Shown here: positions 1-8,307 of the stretch, piece by piece | How positions within the stretch are numbered: position 1 is the stretch's first letter | Layout: each line of letters begins with the position of its first letter | Source: an uncultured Pseudomonadota bacterium | GTDB taxonomy: Bacteria; Myxococcota_A; UBA796; CAJQPC01 | DNA length: 64,000 bases | Direction: 5' to 3' | NCBI GenBank assembly: GCA_913060515.1 | Contig: CAJXRZ010000008.1 | Span: forward strand, 1-64,000 | Notes under the pieces: model-generated | Database searches by the model: none | The model's input: only the letters and a program-made list of their open reading frames with translations | Told to the model about the DNA's origin: nothing | Program-made: the position numbers and the translations under genes

Positions 1-50
1 TACGAGATTTCTGCCTGTCTCGTGGGCTCGGAGATGTGTATAAGAGACAG
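1..50. other. Illumina Nextera i7 adapter (sequencing artefact)
   Basis: The first 50 bases are the end of the Nextera index-1 adapter: bases 1-8 (TACGAGAT) are the P7 tail, bases 9-16 (TTCTGCCT) match the commonly used N703 index, and bases 17-50 are the read-2 Nextera primer followed by the 19-base Tn5 mosaic end that finishes with AGATGTGTATAAGAGACAG. None of this is genomic. It marks the contig edge and shows that adapter trimming failed before assembly. Genomic sequence starts at about base 51. Confidence 0.97.
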
Positions 51-121
51 GCTCCGAGCAGCGCCCATGACATGGAGGTGAACATGGGCACAGTGTAGAG
101 CCTGGGTGCGCGTTGGTGGGC

Positions 122-451
122 TCAGCTGTTGGGCTGGGTGGCCTGCGCCTCAGCGGGGGCTTCGGCAGGGGCGTCTTCATCGACCTGGGGCTGGAGCAGC
201 AACGGGGCGGGCTCCTCGACCTCGGCCAAGGTTGGAACGATGCCCTCCACCTCGATGGCCTCCACCTCGACCACTTCAGGAGCCTCGGCCACTTCGAGTG
301 CTTCGGCCTCTTCAAGCACCACGGGAGCGGCTTCGACCTGCTCCATGGCCTTGGCCAAGCTCATGCCGCGGGCGGGCGGCATGCCGCAGGCGCTGGCGGC
401 AGAAGAGAACAGGGACATGCTGACAAGGCTGATGGCGAGAATGGTCTTCAT
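122..451 (-). CDS. Small secreted Glu/Ala/Pro-rich protein, unknown function
   Basis: A 109-residue protein with a clear Sec signal peptide: MKTILAIS start, a hydrophobic core, and likely cleavage after Ala-Ser-Ala around residues 18-22. The mature part is acidic and of low complexity, made of Val-Glu, Ala-Glu and Glu-Ala-Pro runs, with no recognisable domain. A GGAGG ribosome-binding site lies 6 bases before the ATG. It is one of only two exported proteins here that carry a basic residue before the hydrophobic core. It reads leftward towards the contig end, downstream of the VIT/vWA gene with a 73-base gap. The opposite strand is also open here, but those frames lack a start context. Function is unknown; a periplasmic or surface filler protein is possible. 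Confidence 0.65.
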   Translation of the reverse strand: MKTILAISLVSMSLFSSAASACGMPPARGMSLAKAMEQVEAAPVVLEEAEALEVAEAPEVVEVEAIEVEGIVPTLAEVEEPAPLLLQPQVDEDAPAEAPAEAQATQPNS

Positions 452-524
452 GGGACACCTCCGGGGTTGCTCGTCTGGACAACGGGCCCACCCGGCGGTT
501 CCTTACACTTCAGTCAAGAATCCA

Positions 525-2855
525 TCAGCTGATCTGGGCCAGCTGGATCTTCAGGAAGTCACCTTCCGCACCGGGCACGACCCAGTCCTTCATCTCCGCC
601 TGGGCGGTCAGTCCAGCCCCCTCCGCCTGGGCGAGCCACGCCAAGGCCTGAAGGGCCCGCGCATCGGACTGTCTGGAGAGCCACTTCGCTGCTTTGACCA
701 CCGCGCGACGCCGGGTGCCGCTCCTTCGGGTGTGGCCCAAGAGCAACAAGGCCAAGAAGGCGGCGAGGGTGGACTCGATGCTGCCCCAGCTCCCATCCAC
801 GTGCTGAGACTGAACCAAGGCGACGAGCGGGGTCAGACCAATGCGCTCTGGCGAGGCCAACTCTGCGGCCTCCGAGTCCACCATGGAGGCAGAGACGGGG
901 GCCGGCGCCATCGGAGGAGGAGCGCCCAAACCAGGAGGCAGAGCCCTTGAGCGCTGGCGACGCAGTCCGACACGCTTTGGCTGTGCCTTCTTGGCTTTGG
1001 GAGGGGCGCTCGGGCCTGGACGTCCTTTGGCCACACCACGGGGCATGGCCATGGGCGCCGACATCGGCAAGGCCCCTCCGCCGGCAAAGGCCTCTTCCAG
1101 TTCGGGCATGGCGGGCTGCTGGATGTGTGTCTTGGGGCCGACGACTTGGAGGCTGGGGTCAACCAGCACAAAGGCGCTCTGGCTGCAGAGCACGCCGTGG
1201 GCCAAGCTCAGCTTGAGGATGGCGGGCTTGAGCGCCTCCTCCTCATGGGGGTAGGCGACCAGACGGTCCTCCAGGCGCCGGATCTGAGCCTTGGCAAATG
1301 CAGGTCCCAAATCAGCGACCTGCATGGGCTTGGCGCTCAGCTTCAGTGGGCCGCTGGGGCTGACGCCCTGAACGTCCAGCGTCTCTGGCGCACCGTCGAT
1401 CCACAGCATGGCGGGCTGGTCACCGAAGAGCTCGCTGGCTCCAAGGCTGCCCGCCGCTCTGAGCTCGGAGAGCAAAGGGGCACCAAAGCGCGCCTCCAGG
1501 TCGGCGACCTTGGCCTCGATGTCCTCGCGCGGGGCGCACAAGGTGCAGGTTCCGCCGCCCAACCGGGCGAGCTGCTGCAGGAGCGCTTCGTTCACGGCCG
1601 TGTCAATGCCCAAAGTGAAGAGCCGAGCCTGCCCGCGCCGATGGTGCACCGCCGCGCTCAGCTCCTGTGTGTTCCAGGCCTGGCCGTCCGTGACGAACAG
1701 GACGGTGTGCAGGCGTCCGGGCTCCGCAGGGGGCGCCAAGCCCATCTTGAGAGCGGGCAGCATCTCGGTGCCACCGCGGGCCTGTAGACCTTCGATCCAG
1801 GCCTCGGCCTGTGCCAGGGCCTGCTCAGTGATGGGCAGAAAGGCGCCTTGGGCGTATGGCTCAAGGCGGTCGTCAAAGGCCAGGATTCTGAAGCGGTCTT
1901 GGACGTCCAAACCACGGAGGGCCGTGCGCAGCGCCAGCTTGGCGGCGTGCATCTTCTGGCCTCGCATGGACCCAGAGATATCTACGATGAAGCTGGCGTC
2001 TCGAGGCAAAGGCTCCGGGAAGCTCTCGCTGGGTGGGGCGATCTGGACCAAGGTGAAGCTCCCGTCTGTCCACGCTTGGAGCTCAGGCTTCTGGGCCGCC
2101 GCCAGTGAGAAGCGCAAGACAAAGTCTCGGTCCAGAGCAGCGCCGCTGGGCTTGAGGGTCACGCCATCGTCCAGCTTCATGGACACGCTGTGCTGGGCCA
2201 CCTCCAAGAGGCTGGGCACGCCCTTGATCCGGACCTGCAGATCCAGCGCCGCCCCACCTCCCAAGAGCACTGGAGGCTGCAACTTGGAGGCATCGGGGAC
2301 CCGGTCCGTGTCTGGCAGAATGCCGCCGCCGCTGTGGCCGGTCGCCGTGCCAGGCAGGTAGCGCTCAGCGATGGCGGTGGGGAAGGAGAAGCGCTGCACA
2401 CCGCCCTCCCAGACCAAGGGCCAGGTCAGCTCGAGCACGACCCGCACCTCCGACCCGGGCGGAATGTTGGCCACCCGAATGCGGTGTACGTCTTCCCGCT
2501 CCTGCTCGATGATGGCCGTGCGATGACCGCTGCTCTTGGCCTGCTCGTAGTCCGCCTGCGCCTCAACGCGCTCCTTGCACAGCCCATGAATCTCCAGGTC
2601 CCCGGCCTTCAGGGAGAAGGCGTGCACCGCCGCATCCGGTGGCAGCGGCAGGATGTGCTCCAGCTCGAGAATCTGGTCCAAGTCGTTCTGGTAGACCTGC
2701 TCAATGCGGCACTGGGCGATGGGCCCCATCAGCTCGGCGCGCACCTGAACCTTGCGCAGGGGCAAGGCCTTGGGACCGCCGTCCAGGAGGGCGAGAAGAC
2801 CACCCAAGTGGGAAGAGGGAGTGGGAGCTGGGAAGGTGGGGACGAGCTGGGTCAT
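525..2855 (-). CDS. VIT and von Willebrand factor A domain protein
   Basis: A 776-residue protein with a VIT (inter-alpha-trypsin inhibitor) domain at about residues 30-150, recognised by the QVYQN and EHILPLPPDAAV stretches, then a vWA domain from about residue 286 to 460 with an intact metal-ion-dependent adhesion motif (DISGS, Asp292, Ser294, Ser296). A Pro/Ala/Lys-rich linker follows, and a C-terminal segment of about 90 residues contains a DGSW motif of the kind seen at the end of VIT-vWA proteins. There is no signal peptide or membrane helix, so it is probably cytoplasmic. Its ATG overlaps the stop of the upstream MerR gene (ATGA), so the two are translationally coupled. VIT-vWA proteins usually mediate protein-protein contacts; the partner is not known. 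Confidence 0.85.
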   Translation of the reverse strand: MTQLVPTFPAPTPSSHLGGLLALLDGGPKALPLRKVQVRAELMGPIAQCRIEQVYQNDLDQILELEHILPLPPDAAVHAFSLKAGDLEIHGLCKERVEAQADYEQAKSSGHRTAIIEQEREDVHRIRVANIPPGSEVRVVLELTWPLVWEGGVQRFSFPTAIAERYLPGTATGHSGGGILPDTDRVPDASKLQPPVLLGGGAALDLQVRIKGVPSLLEVAQHSVSMKLDDGVTLKPSGAALDRDFVLRFSLAAAQKPELQAWTDGSFTLVQIAPPSESFPEPLPRDASFIVDISGSMRGQKMHAAKLALRTALRGLDVQDRFRILAFDDRLEPYAQGAFLPITEQALAQAEAWIEGLQARGGTEMLPALKMGLAPPAEPGRLHTVLFVTDGQAWNTQELSAAVHHRRGQARLFTLGIDTAVNEALLQQLARLGGGTCTLCAPREDIEAKVADLEARFGAPLLSELRAAGSLGASELFGDQPAMLWIDGAPETLDVQGVSPSGPLKLSAKPMQVADLGPAFAKAQIRRLEDRLVAYPHEEEALKPAILKLSLAHGVLCSQSAFVLVDPSLQVVGPKTHIQQPAMPELEEAFAGGGALPMSAPMAMPRGVAKGRPGPSAPPKAKKAQPKRVGLRRQRSRALPPGLGAPPPMAPAPVSASMVDSEAAELASPERIGLTPLVALVQSQHVDGSWGSIESTLAAFLALLLLGHTRRSGTRRRAVVKAAKWLSRQSDARALQALAWLAQAEGAGLTAQAEMKDWVVPGAEGDFLKIQLAQIS

Positions 2856-3361
2856 TCGGACTCCTTGGAGGGGGAAAGGGCGGCATGGAGGCGGGCTATG
2901 AGCTGCTCCGTGTTGGGGTGTTGGGTGGGATCGATGCTGAGCAGGACCCCAGGCACGAGCTCGACGCTCTGCCAGGGTCGTGGGGAGGGAGAAGGAGCTG
3001 GCTCAAGCGAGGCCAGGTTGGCGCTCAGCCCCAAAGCCGGCGCCAGGACGGCTTCCAGCTCGAGGTTGCTTCGACCCGCCAAGCCCCGCTGGATCTCATC
3101 CAAGCTTCGGCCAGCACCTTGGAGCAATTTCACAGCGCAAGCTTGAAGGAGGTGCCGGTAGCCGTAGACCGCTTTTCGCCCTTGGTACTGGGAGGGTCGG
3201 TCCACCAGGTTGGCGCTCTGGTAGTAGCGAACCAAGCGCGCGTCTGGAAAGGGGTTCACCCGCTTGTCAGCCGGCCGTGGCGCCCCTTTGAGCAGTTCGG
3301 CTGCGGCGCTGCAGAGCGCGGCAAGATCGAATGTCTGGTCTCGGTAGTCGTGGAGAGTCAT
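2852..3361 (-). CDS. MerR-family transcriptional regulator
   Basis: A 169-residue protein with an N-terminal MerR-type winged helix-turn-helix at about residues 35-95: FPDARLVRYYQ is the recognition-helix and wing region, followed by RKAVYGYRHLLQ and a helix with SLDEIQRGLAG. The C-terminal part is Pro-rich, ending in a short helical region without the Cys residues of metal-sensing MerR proteins, so the ligand cannot be read from sequence. It is the first gene of a leftward operon and overlaps the VIT/vWA gene by 4 bases. No Shine-Dalgarno sequence precedes the ATG, and the predicted promoter places transcription start at or next to the start codon. Overlapping dyads in that promoter suggest autoregulation. 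Confidence 0.8.
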   Translation of the reverse strand: MTLHDYRDQTFDLAALCSAAAELLKGAPRPADKRVNPFPDARLVRYYQSANLVDRPSQYQGRKAVYGYRHLLQACAVKLLQGAGRSLDEIQRGLAGRSNLELEAVLAPALGLSANLASLEPAPSPSPRPWQSVELVPGVLLSIDPTQHPNTEQLIARLHAALSPSKESE

Positions 3362-3365
3362 GCCG

Positions 3366-3396
3366 TTACTGTAAAGCTAACAGTAATTACTGACAA
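3366..3396 (-). promoter_or_regulatory. Predicted promoter and operator dyads for the MerR-VIT/vWA operon
   Basis: On the minus strand, TTGTCA (3396-3391) and TACAGT (3373-3368) are spaced by 17 bases and resemble -35 and -10 elements. The dyad TTACTGT-N7-ACAGTAA (3366-3386) and the perfect 12-base palindrome CAGTAATTACTG (3381-3392) overlap each other and sit in the spacer and -10 element, which is where MerR-family proteins bind. The -10 ends 7 bases before the MerR ATG, implying a leaderless transcript. The region also separates the operon from the divergent vWA lipoprotein gene, so one protein could control both directions. The promoter call is by eye. Confidence 0.5.
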
Positions 3397-3486
3397 CAAG
3401 AAAATGCGCCGTCGCAGGAACTTCGTGTCACAGGACTTGCAAACACAGCGTCAACGGCTACCCTAAGACTCAAGCAGGGAACCTGA

Positions 3487-5478
3487 ATGATTTTGCCTTC
3501 ACTCCTCCTCGCGCTGGCGTGCACCGGCGGCGGCCTTGGCAACAGCAGCGATGGCGCTGAGATCACGCTTGTCGACAGTGATGGCGACACCATCATCGAC
3601 ATCCACGAAGGCATCTGGGTGGACGCCGACTCCGAAGATGGGGAGACCCAAGGGAGCGAGGCGGACACCGATCAAGACGGCGAGCCGGACCACCTCGATC
3701 TGGACTCCGACAACGACGGCATCTCCGATGCGGACGAGGCTGGCGACGCAGACTTGCTCACGCTGCCCTTCGACAGCGACGGCGATGGAATCGAGGACTT
3801 CCGCGACCTGGACTCGGATGAGAACTGCATTCCAGATGCCGAAGAAGGTGGCACCGACCTGGACGGAGACGGCATCCTGGCCGTCGCAGATCTGGACGAT
3901 GACGGAGACGGCATCCTGGACTCCATCGAGATCGGCCTGGACTGTGCCCGTGTGGACAGCGATGGCGACGGCACCGCGGACTACCAGGACATCGACAGTG
4001 ATGGCGATGGAATCGGGGACAAGTGGGAGGCTGGCACCAGCGCTTGGGACTCTGAGCCCGCCGACAGCGATGGCGACGGAACCCCGGACTACCTGGACCT
4101 GGACAGCGACGGCGATGGCTTCCCTGACCAAGCCGAAGGACGCAGCAAGGGCCCTGAGAACGAGCCTGTGGACACGGATGGGGATGGCATCTACGACTTC
4201 GCGGACATTGACTCGGACGGCGACGGGCTGACCGATGCAGATGAGCGGGACGTGTATGGGACCTCCCCCTACGCCAACGACACGGACGGGGACGGCTTCT
4301 CCGATGGCGCGGAAGTCTCCGCTGGCACCAACCCCAAGGACGCCAGCTCGCAGATCGAAGGCATCTACGTCACGGTCGATGAGCGGGCCAACCTCGAGGA
4401 GCGCTTCGACTTCACCCTGAACGTTCAGATGGGCGATGTGGCCTTCCTCATCGACACCACCGGCTCCATGAGCGGGACCATCAACGGAATGACCTCGGAG
4501 TTCTCCTCCATCGTCTCCCAGCTCAGTGGCATTCTGCCCGACGCCCAGTACGGCGTGGCCACCTTCGATGACTACAACTACGGCGGCTACGGCTCAGGCT
4601 CCGACAAGCCCTTCGAGCTGCGTCAGCAGATCACCTCGGACATCAGCCGCGTCCAGAGCAGCCTCTCCAGCATCCCGCTGCACTACGGAAACGATGGCCC
4701 CGAGTCCGGCATGGAGGGGCTCTACCAGAGCCTCACCGGCGAGGGCTACGACCAAGACTGCAACGGAAGCTACAGCTCCGCGGACGACGTCAAACCCTTC
4801 CTCGCCAGCAGCAGCGACCCCTTCAATGGCGGCGGCGGAGAGTTCTACAACAGCTCCAGCGCCGGCGGCGGCAGCGAGGGTGGCTACGGCTTCCGGCCCT
4901 ACGCCTTGCCCATCGTGGTCTACGCCACGGACAACTACATGCGGGACCCCAGCGCTGGCTACGGTGCCCCAGGCGGCTGTCCTGGCGACGCCACCGGTGC
5001 AGACGTGGTCACCGCGACCAACGCGCTGGGCGGCTACCTGATTGGCATTGGAGCCAACTCCGGGACCCCACTTCCGCAGATGCGGGACTTGGCCACCAAG
5101 ACGGGTTCGATGGCGGACACGGACGGCGACGGCGCTGCGGACGACCTGCTGGTCTTCCAGTGGAGCGGCTCGTCCAGCACCCTGCGCAGCACCATTGTCA
5201 GCGCCATCACGGACCTGGTCGAGTCCGTGCAGTTCAGCACGGTGGAGCTGCAGGTCGATGACCCCTATGGCTTTGTGACGGGCGTCAGCCCCAGCAGCTA
5301 CAGCCTCTCCGGCGCTCCGAACGGCCAAATCATTCAGTTCACCCTGGACTTCTTGGGCGCCATCCCGGCCGGCGAGGAGGATGAGATCTACAAACTCACC
5401 CTCAACGTTCTGGGAGACGGAACGGTGCTGCTCGACACCTTGGATATTTACGTGGTTGTCCCTGGGAGGCCCCAATGA
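3487..5478 (+). CDS. Lipoprotein with thrombospondin type 3 repeats and a vWA domain
   Basis: A 663-residue exported lipoprotein. A very short signal (lipobox LALAC, Cys12) leads into about 250 residues of calcium-binding thrombospondin type 3-like repeats, with many DSDGDGI and DLDSDNDG units arranged roughly every 13-16 residues. A vWA domain follows from about residue 318 with motif DTTGS (Asp323) and continues to about residue 590; a beta-rich tail ends the protein. An in-frame TGA directly precedes the ATG, so the start cannot lie further upstream; AGGGA serves as ribosome-binding site. The stop overlaps the next start (ATGA). Likely role is calcium-dependent adhesion at the outer membrane or cell surface; that is inference from domains. 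Confidence 0.85.
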   Translation: MILPSLLLALACTGGGLGNSSDGAEITLVDSDGDTIIDIHEGIWVDADSEDGETQGSEADTDQDGEPDHLDLDSDNDGISDADEAGDADLLTLPFDSDGDGIEDFRDLDSDENCIPDAEEGGTDLDGDGILAVADLDDDGDGILDSIEIGLDCARVDSDGDGTADYQDIDSDGDGIGDKWEAGTSAWDSEPADSDGDGTPDYLDLDSDGDGFPDQAEGRSKGPENEPVDTDGDGIYDFADIDSDGDGLTDADERDVYGTSPYANDTDGDGFSDGAEVSAGTNPKDASSQIEGIYVTVDERANLEERFDFTLNVQMGDVAFLIDTTGSMSGTINGMTSEFSSIVSQLSGILPDAQYGVATFDDYNYGGYGSGSDKPFELRQQITSDISRVQSSLSSIPLHYGNDGPESGMEGLYQSLTGEGYDQDCNGSYSSADDVKPFLASSSDPFNGGGGEFYNSSSAGGGSEGGYGFRPYALPIVVYATDNYMRDPSAGYGAPGGCPGDATGADVVTATNALGGYLIGIGANSGTPLPQMRDLATKTGSMADTDGDGAADDLLVFQWSGSSSTLRSTIVSAITDLVESVQFSTVELQVDDPYGFVTGVSPSSYSLSGAPNGQIIQFTLDFLGAIPAGEEDEIYKLTLNVLGDGTVLLDTLDIYVVVPGRPQ

Positions 5479-6539
5479 TTGTTCTTCTTGCGATGCTGGC
5501 TTGTGAGTCCGACAACAACCTCTCGGTCATCAACGACAACGGCAACGGCGACATCGACGGCATTCTGGGCCGAGTGTGCGATCCGGCAACCAGCAATTGG
5601 CTCGAGGGCGCCACGGTCTACACCCACCTCTTTCGGGAGGGCGAGCTCTACGACACCCGCAGGGCGGTCTCGGACGTGGACGGAAACTGGAACCTGACGG
5701 ACTTGCCCCCCGACCAGATGTACATGGTCTACGTGCAGTTCGGGAATGAGATCCTCGAGCAGCTCGAGGTCTATGTTCCCCCAACCGGCGGCGTGGCCAT
5801 GGACGAGCCTGCTTGCAGCGGCGGGACCGGACGTCTGGCCGTGGTCAGCGGAAACTACGACGACCTGGGCCGGGTGCTCGAGGGCTTGGGCTACCCCGGC
5901 TACGAGCCGGTGGACGGTCAGAACAGCGCACAGCTCGCCGCTTTCCTCTCCAATCCAGAGAACCTGGGTGTCTACGATGCCATCCTCTTCTCCGGCGGTC
6001 ACGTCGAAGAGGACGTGTTCTTCGACTCGGACAACAGCGGTCAGCAGATCCAGGTGGACACCGTGCTCTCGTCCCTGCGAACCTACGTGCAGCAGGGCGG
6101 ACTCATCATCGCGACCGACTGGTCCTACGATGTGATCGAGGGCGCTTGGCCGGACAAGGTTGAGTTCTACGGAGACGACCTGCGGCCGGACGAAGCCCAG
6201 CGCGGCGAACCTGGCACCTACGTGGGCCAGGTCGCGGACTCCGACTTGGCAGGCAAAGTCGGAACAGACATCGTCGACGTTCGCTACGACTTGAGCACCT
6301 ACCCCTTGATCAGCGGCGTGAGCGACGAGACCACCATCTACCTGCGCGGTGAGCAGCAGATGCGCATGGGCACGACGGTCAGCTCCCACAAGGGCCCGAT
6401 GACCGTTGGCTTTAGTGACGGCGAGGGCGAGGTCTTGTTCTCCAACTGGCGCTTCGACGCCAATGCAAAGACCGAGGCCTGGGAAGTGCTCAAGATCATG
6501 TTGAACCAGCGCCTGGAAGAGTCCAAAGACAGTGAGTGA
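5475..6539 (+). CDS. Lipoprotein with carboxypeptidase-regulatory-like and ThuA/GATase-like domains
   Basis: A 354-residue predicted lipoprotein (lipobox MLAC, Cys10) with a strong GGGAGG ribosome-binding site. Residues about 30-110 look like a carboxypeptidase-regulatory-like beta-sandwich (GRVCDPATSNWLEGATV followed by VSDVDGNWNLTDLPP). Residues about 120-345 look like a class I glutamine-amidotransferase/ThuA-like Rossmann fold: GRLAVVSGNYDD, YDAILFSGGHVEED, a GGLIIATDWS strand and a final GEVLFSNWRF strand. A nucleophilic Cys in the usual elbow position is not evident, so an enzymatic role is doubtful. It is translationally coupled to the vWA lipoprotein upstream (4-base overlap) and to the following gene (8-base overlap), suggesting a shared complex or process. 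Confidence 0.75.
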   Translation: MIVLLAMLACESDNNLSVINDNGNGDIDGILGRVCDPATSNWLEGATVYTHLFREGELYDTRRAVSDVDGNWNLTDLPPDQMYMVYVQFGNEILEQLEVYVPPTGGVAMDEPACSGGTGRLAVVSGNYDDLGRVLEGLGYPGYEPVDGQNSAQLAAFLSNPENLGVYDAILFSGGHVEEDVFFDSDNSGQQIQVDTVLSSLRTYVQQGGLIIATDWSYDVIEGAWPDKVEFYGDDLRPDEAQRGEPGTYVGQVADSDLAGKVGTDIVDVRYDLSTYPLISGVSDETTIYLRGEQQMRMGTTVSSHKGPMTVGFSDGEGEVLFSNWRFDANAKTEAWEVLKIMLNQRLEESKDSE

Positions 6540-7263
6540 AGTCCCGCTCTCCCTCGGAGAGCAGCGGGCACTCTATCGACGCTTGGTCAGCCACCCACAG
6601 TGGCTGAGCTACGTCGGGCGTTTTGGACCTTTCCATCTTCGCTCTCCCCAGAACGGGTGGGTCACGCTCTTCTCCTCCAAGGAGGACCTGGCGCTTGCCC
6701 AAGCCGAGAGTGATGAGCGGATTCGGACGGCTGCGATGAGCGGCTTTGAGCCCTTTGCCCTGCACTTGGGTGCTCGGGCTGGCTTGTGTATCGATCCGGC
6801 CTCGCCTGGTGCCATCCACTTCAAGGAGCACCAGCTGGCCCACTTGCAGGAGTGGGGAAGGGGAGCCTGGGTGGAGCGCTTGCTTCGAGCTCAAATCTCC
6901 GAGGCCTGGGTGTGGCAGCCCTTGCTGGACTTCTCGCCCTACCTGGTCCCGGTAACAGGCCAAGGAAGCGCGACCCGCTACATGGGCGGCGAAGACGCTT
7001 ACGGCCGCACTGGCATGGCCCTTTTTACCCTTGAAGATGCGCTGCACCGCTACTTGGCTCTGCATTCTAGTGAGAGACAAGAGCAGGTCCGCGTGCTCAA
7101 GTTCTCCGGCAGAAAGCTCTTCAGGTCCTTGGGGCCCGAGGGACAGCCCAGAGCTGTGGTGCTCAACGCAGCAGGACCCGGTCCTGCCACCTACATCCAG
7201 GCGCTCCAGTTCGGGCACTGGCTGAACGCATCCGAGCAAGCGAGCACGAGAGCCGATGTCTGA
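6532..7263 (+). CDS. Conserved hypothetical protein, possible SseB-like, paralogue 1
   Basis: A 243-residue soluble protein without signal or membrane helix, starting at GTG inside the end of the preceding lipoprotein gene. It seems built from two similar halves, each with a [V/A]LF strand, an ED-A helix and an N/DPxxPG turn (WVTLFSSKEDLALA with CIDPASPG; MALFTLEDALHR with VVLNAAGPG). That pattern recalls the SseB N-terminal family, but I could not confirm membership. Its first 120 residues are about 80% identical to the next gene product, whereas the second halves are much less alike. A cytoplasmic protein in an operon of two surface lipoproteins is unusual. Function unknown. Confidence 0.7.
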   Translation: MSEVPLSLGEQRALYRRLVSHPQWLSYVGRFGPFHLRSPQNGWVTLFSSKEDLALAQAESDERIRTAAMSGFEPFALHLGARAGLCIDPASPGAIHFKEHQLAHLQEWGRGAWVERLLRAQISEAWVWQPLLDFSPYLVPVTGQGSATRYMGGEDAYGRTGMALFTLEDALHRYLALHSSERQEQVRVLKFSGRKLFRSLGPEGQPRAVVLNAAGPGPATYIQALQFGHWLNASEQASTRADV

Positions 7264-7969
7264 GATCCCCCTGAGCGCCCAAGAACAGCGTGCCCTGTAC
7301 CGGCGCCTGGTGAGTCATCCCCAGTGGCTGGTCTACATCGGTCGTTTTGGCCCCTTTCATCTGCGCTCACCCCAGAACACGTGGGTGACACTCTTCTCTT
7401 CTAAAGAAGACCTTGCCTTGGCTCAAGCCCAGAGCCCTGAGCGCATCAAGACCCAACCCATGTCCGGTTTTGAGCCCTTCGCCCTGCACTTGCGTGCCCG
7501 AACGGGGGTAGCCATCGATCCGGCCTCGCCGGGGGCCATTCACTTCAAGAAGGGCCAGCTGGCCCACCTGGAGGAGTGGGGAAGGGGGGCCTGGATTGAA
7601 CGCTTGCTTCGCCACAAAGGAAACGAGCCCTGGGTCGTGCGCCAAATTGTGGAACACCCAGCCTTTTGGGTCTTGGCGGAAGGGAAGGGGGAGCAGACCC
7701 GCTGGCTGCGCTCAAAGGAGCCGCGCAAGCACGGGGTCGCGCTCTTTGTTGTGCCCGATGCGCCCTACCACTTCATTGAAGCGCATGGCTTGGACCAATC
7801 CAAGCTGCGGCTGCTCAAGTTCAGCGGCGGGACACTCTTTGAGGCCCTGGGCCGGAACGTTGGAAACTCCGTCGTGCTCAACCCAAGTGGGCCAGGGGAG
7901 AGCCTCACAATCGAAGCCAGCCAGCTCAAGAACTGGCTCAATGCCTCTGGTGGCTCGGCTGCTCAGTAG
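7256..7969 (+). CDS. Conserved hypothetical protein, possible SseB-like, paralogue 2
   Basis: A 237-residue paralogue of the preceding gene, arising by tandem duplication, with an 8-base overlap with it. The N-terminal half keeps LYRRLVSHPQWL, GRFGPFHLRSPQN and GFEPFALHL almost unchanged; the C-terminal half keeps LLKFSG, VVLNPSGPG and NWLNAS only. It has no signal peptide and no recognised catalytic motif. It is the last gene of the rightward operon and its final 7 bases overlap the end of the convergent rhodanese gene, leaving no room for a terminator. A ligand-binding or adaptor role is possible but unproven. Confidence 0.7.
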   Translation: MSEIPLSAQEQRALYRRLVSHPQWLVYIGRFGPFHLRSPQNTWVTLFSSKEDLALAQAQSPERIKTQPMSGFEPFALHLRARTGVAIDPASPGAIHFKKGQLAHLEEWGRGAWIERLLRHKGNEPWVVRQIVEHPAFWVLAEGKGEQTRWLRSKEPRKHGVALFVVPDAPYHFIEAHGLDQSKLRLLKFSGGTLFEALGRNVGNSVVLNPSGPGESLTIEASQLKNWLNASGGSAAQ

Positions 7970-8289
7970 CGGGGCACCTTGGGGTCCACCTTGATCGACC
8001 AGCGGTCAATGCCGCCGCTCATGCTGCAGACCTGGGTCAGGCCCGCCTGAATCAGAATGCTCGCGCCGTGCATGGAGCGCACCCCGTGATGGCACATGAC
8101 CACCACAGGCTTGTCCTTTGGGAGCTCCTCGGCGTGGTCTTCCAGCATGCCCAGGGGGACGTGCAGCACCGGCTGCTCGATGCTGGCCAGGCGCAGCTCG
8201 AAGGACTCGCGGCAGTCCAAGATGGTCAGTTCTTCTCCGGCCTGGAGGCGGGCGGCGACTTGCTCGGCGCTCTGTTCGGGGATGCGCAT
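7963..8289 (-). CDS. Rhodanese-like domain protein
   Basis: A 108-residue single-domain rhodanese (sulfurtransferase fold). It shows the conserved LDCRE strand near residue 26 and an active-site loop CHHGVRS with the nucleophilic Cys66, followed by the SGGIDRW motif typical of the family's C-terminal helix. Such proteins transfer sulfane sulfur or act as thiol-based sensors in the cytoplasm. It is the last gene of a leftward operon after the ArsB/NhaD-like permease (18-base gap). The 3' end overlaps the convergent gene by 7 bases. Substrate cannot be inferred. Confidence 0.9.
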   Translation of the reverse strand: MRIPEQSAEQVAARLQAGEELTILDCRESFELRLASIEQPVLHVPLGMLEDHAEELPKDKPVVVMCHHGVRSMHGASILIQAGLTQVCSMSGGIDRWSIKVDPKVPRY

Positions 8290-8307
8290 GGTGGCCTTGT
8301 TTGAGGT

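Noticed and set aside
1-50. Tn5-like mosaic end as evidence for a transposon
   Set aside because: It belongs to the sequencing adapter together with P7 tail and index; no transposase or target duplication follows.
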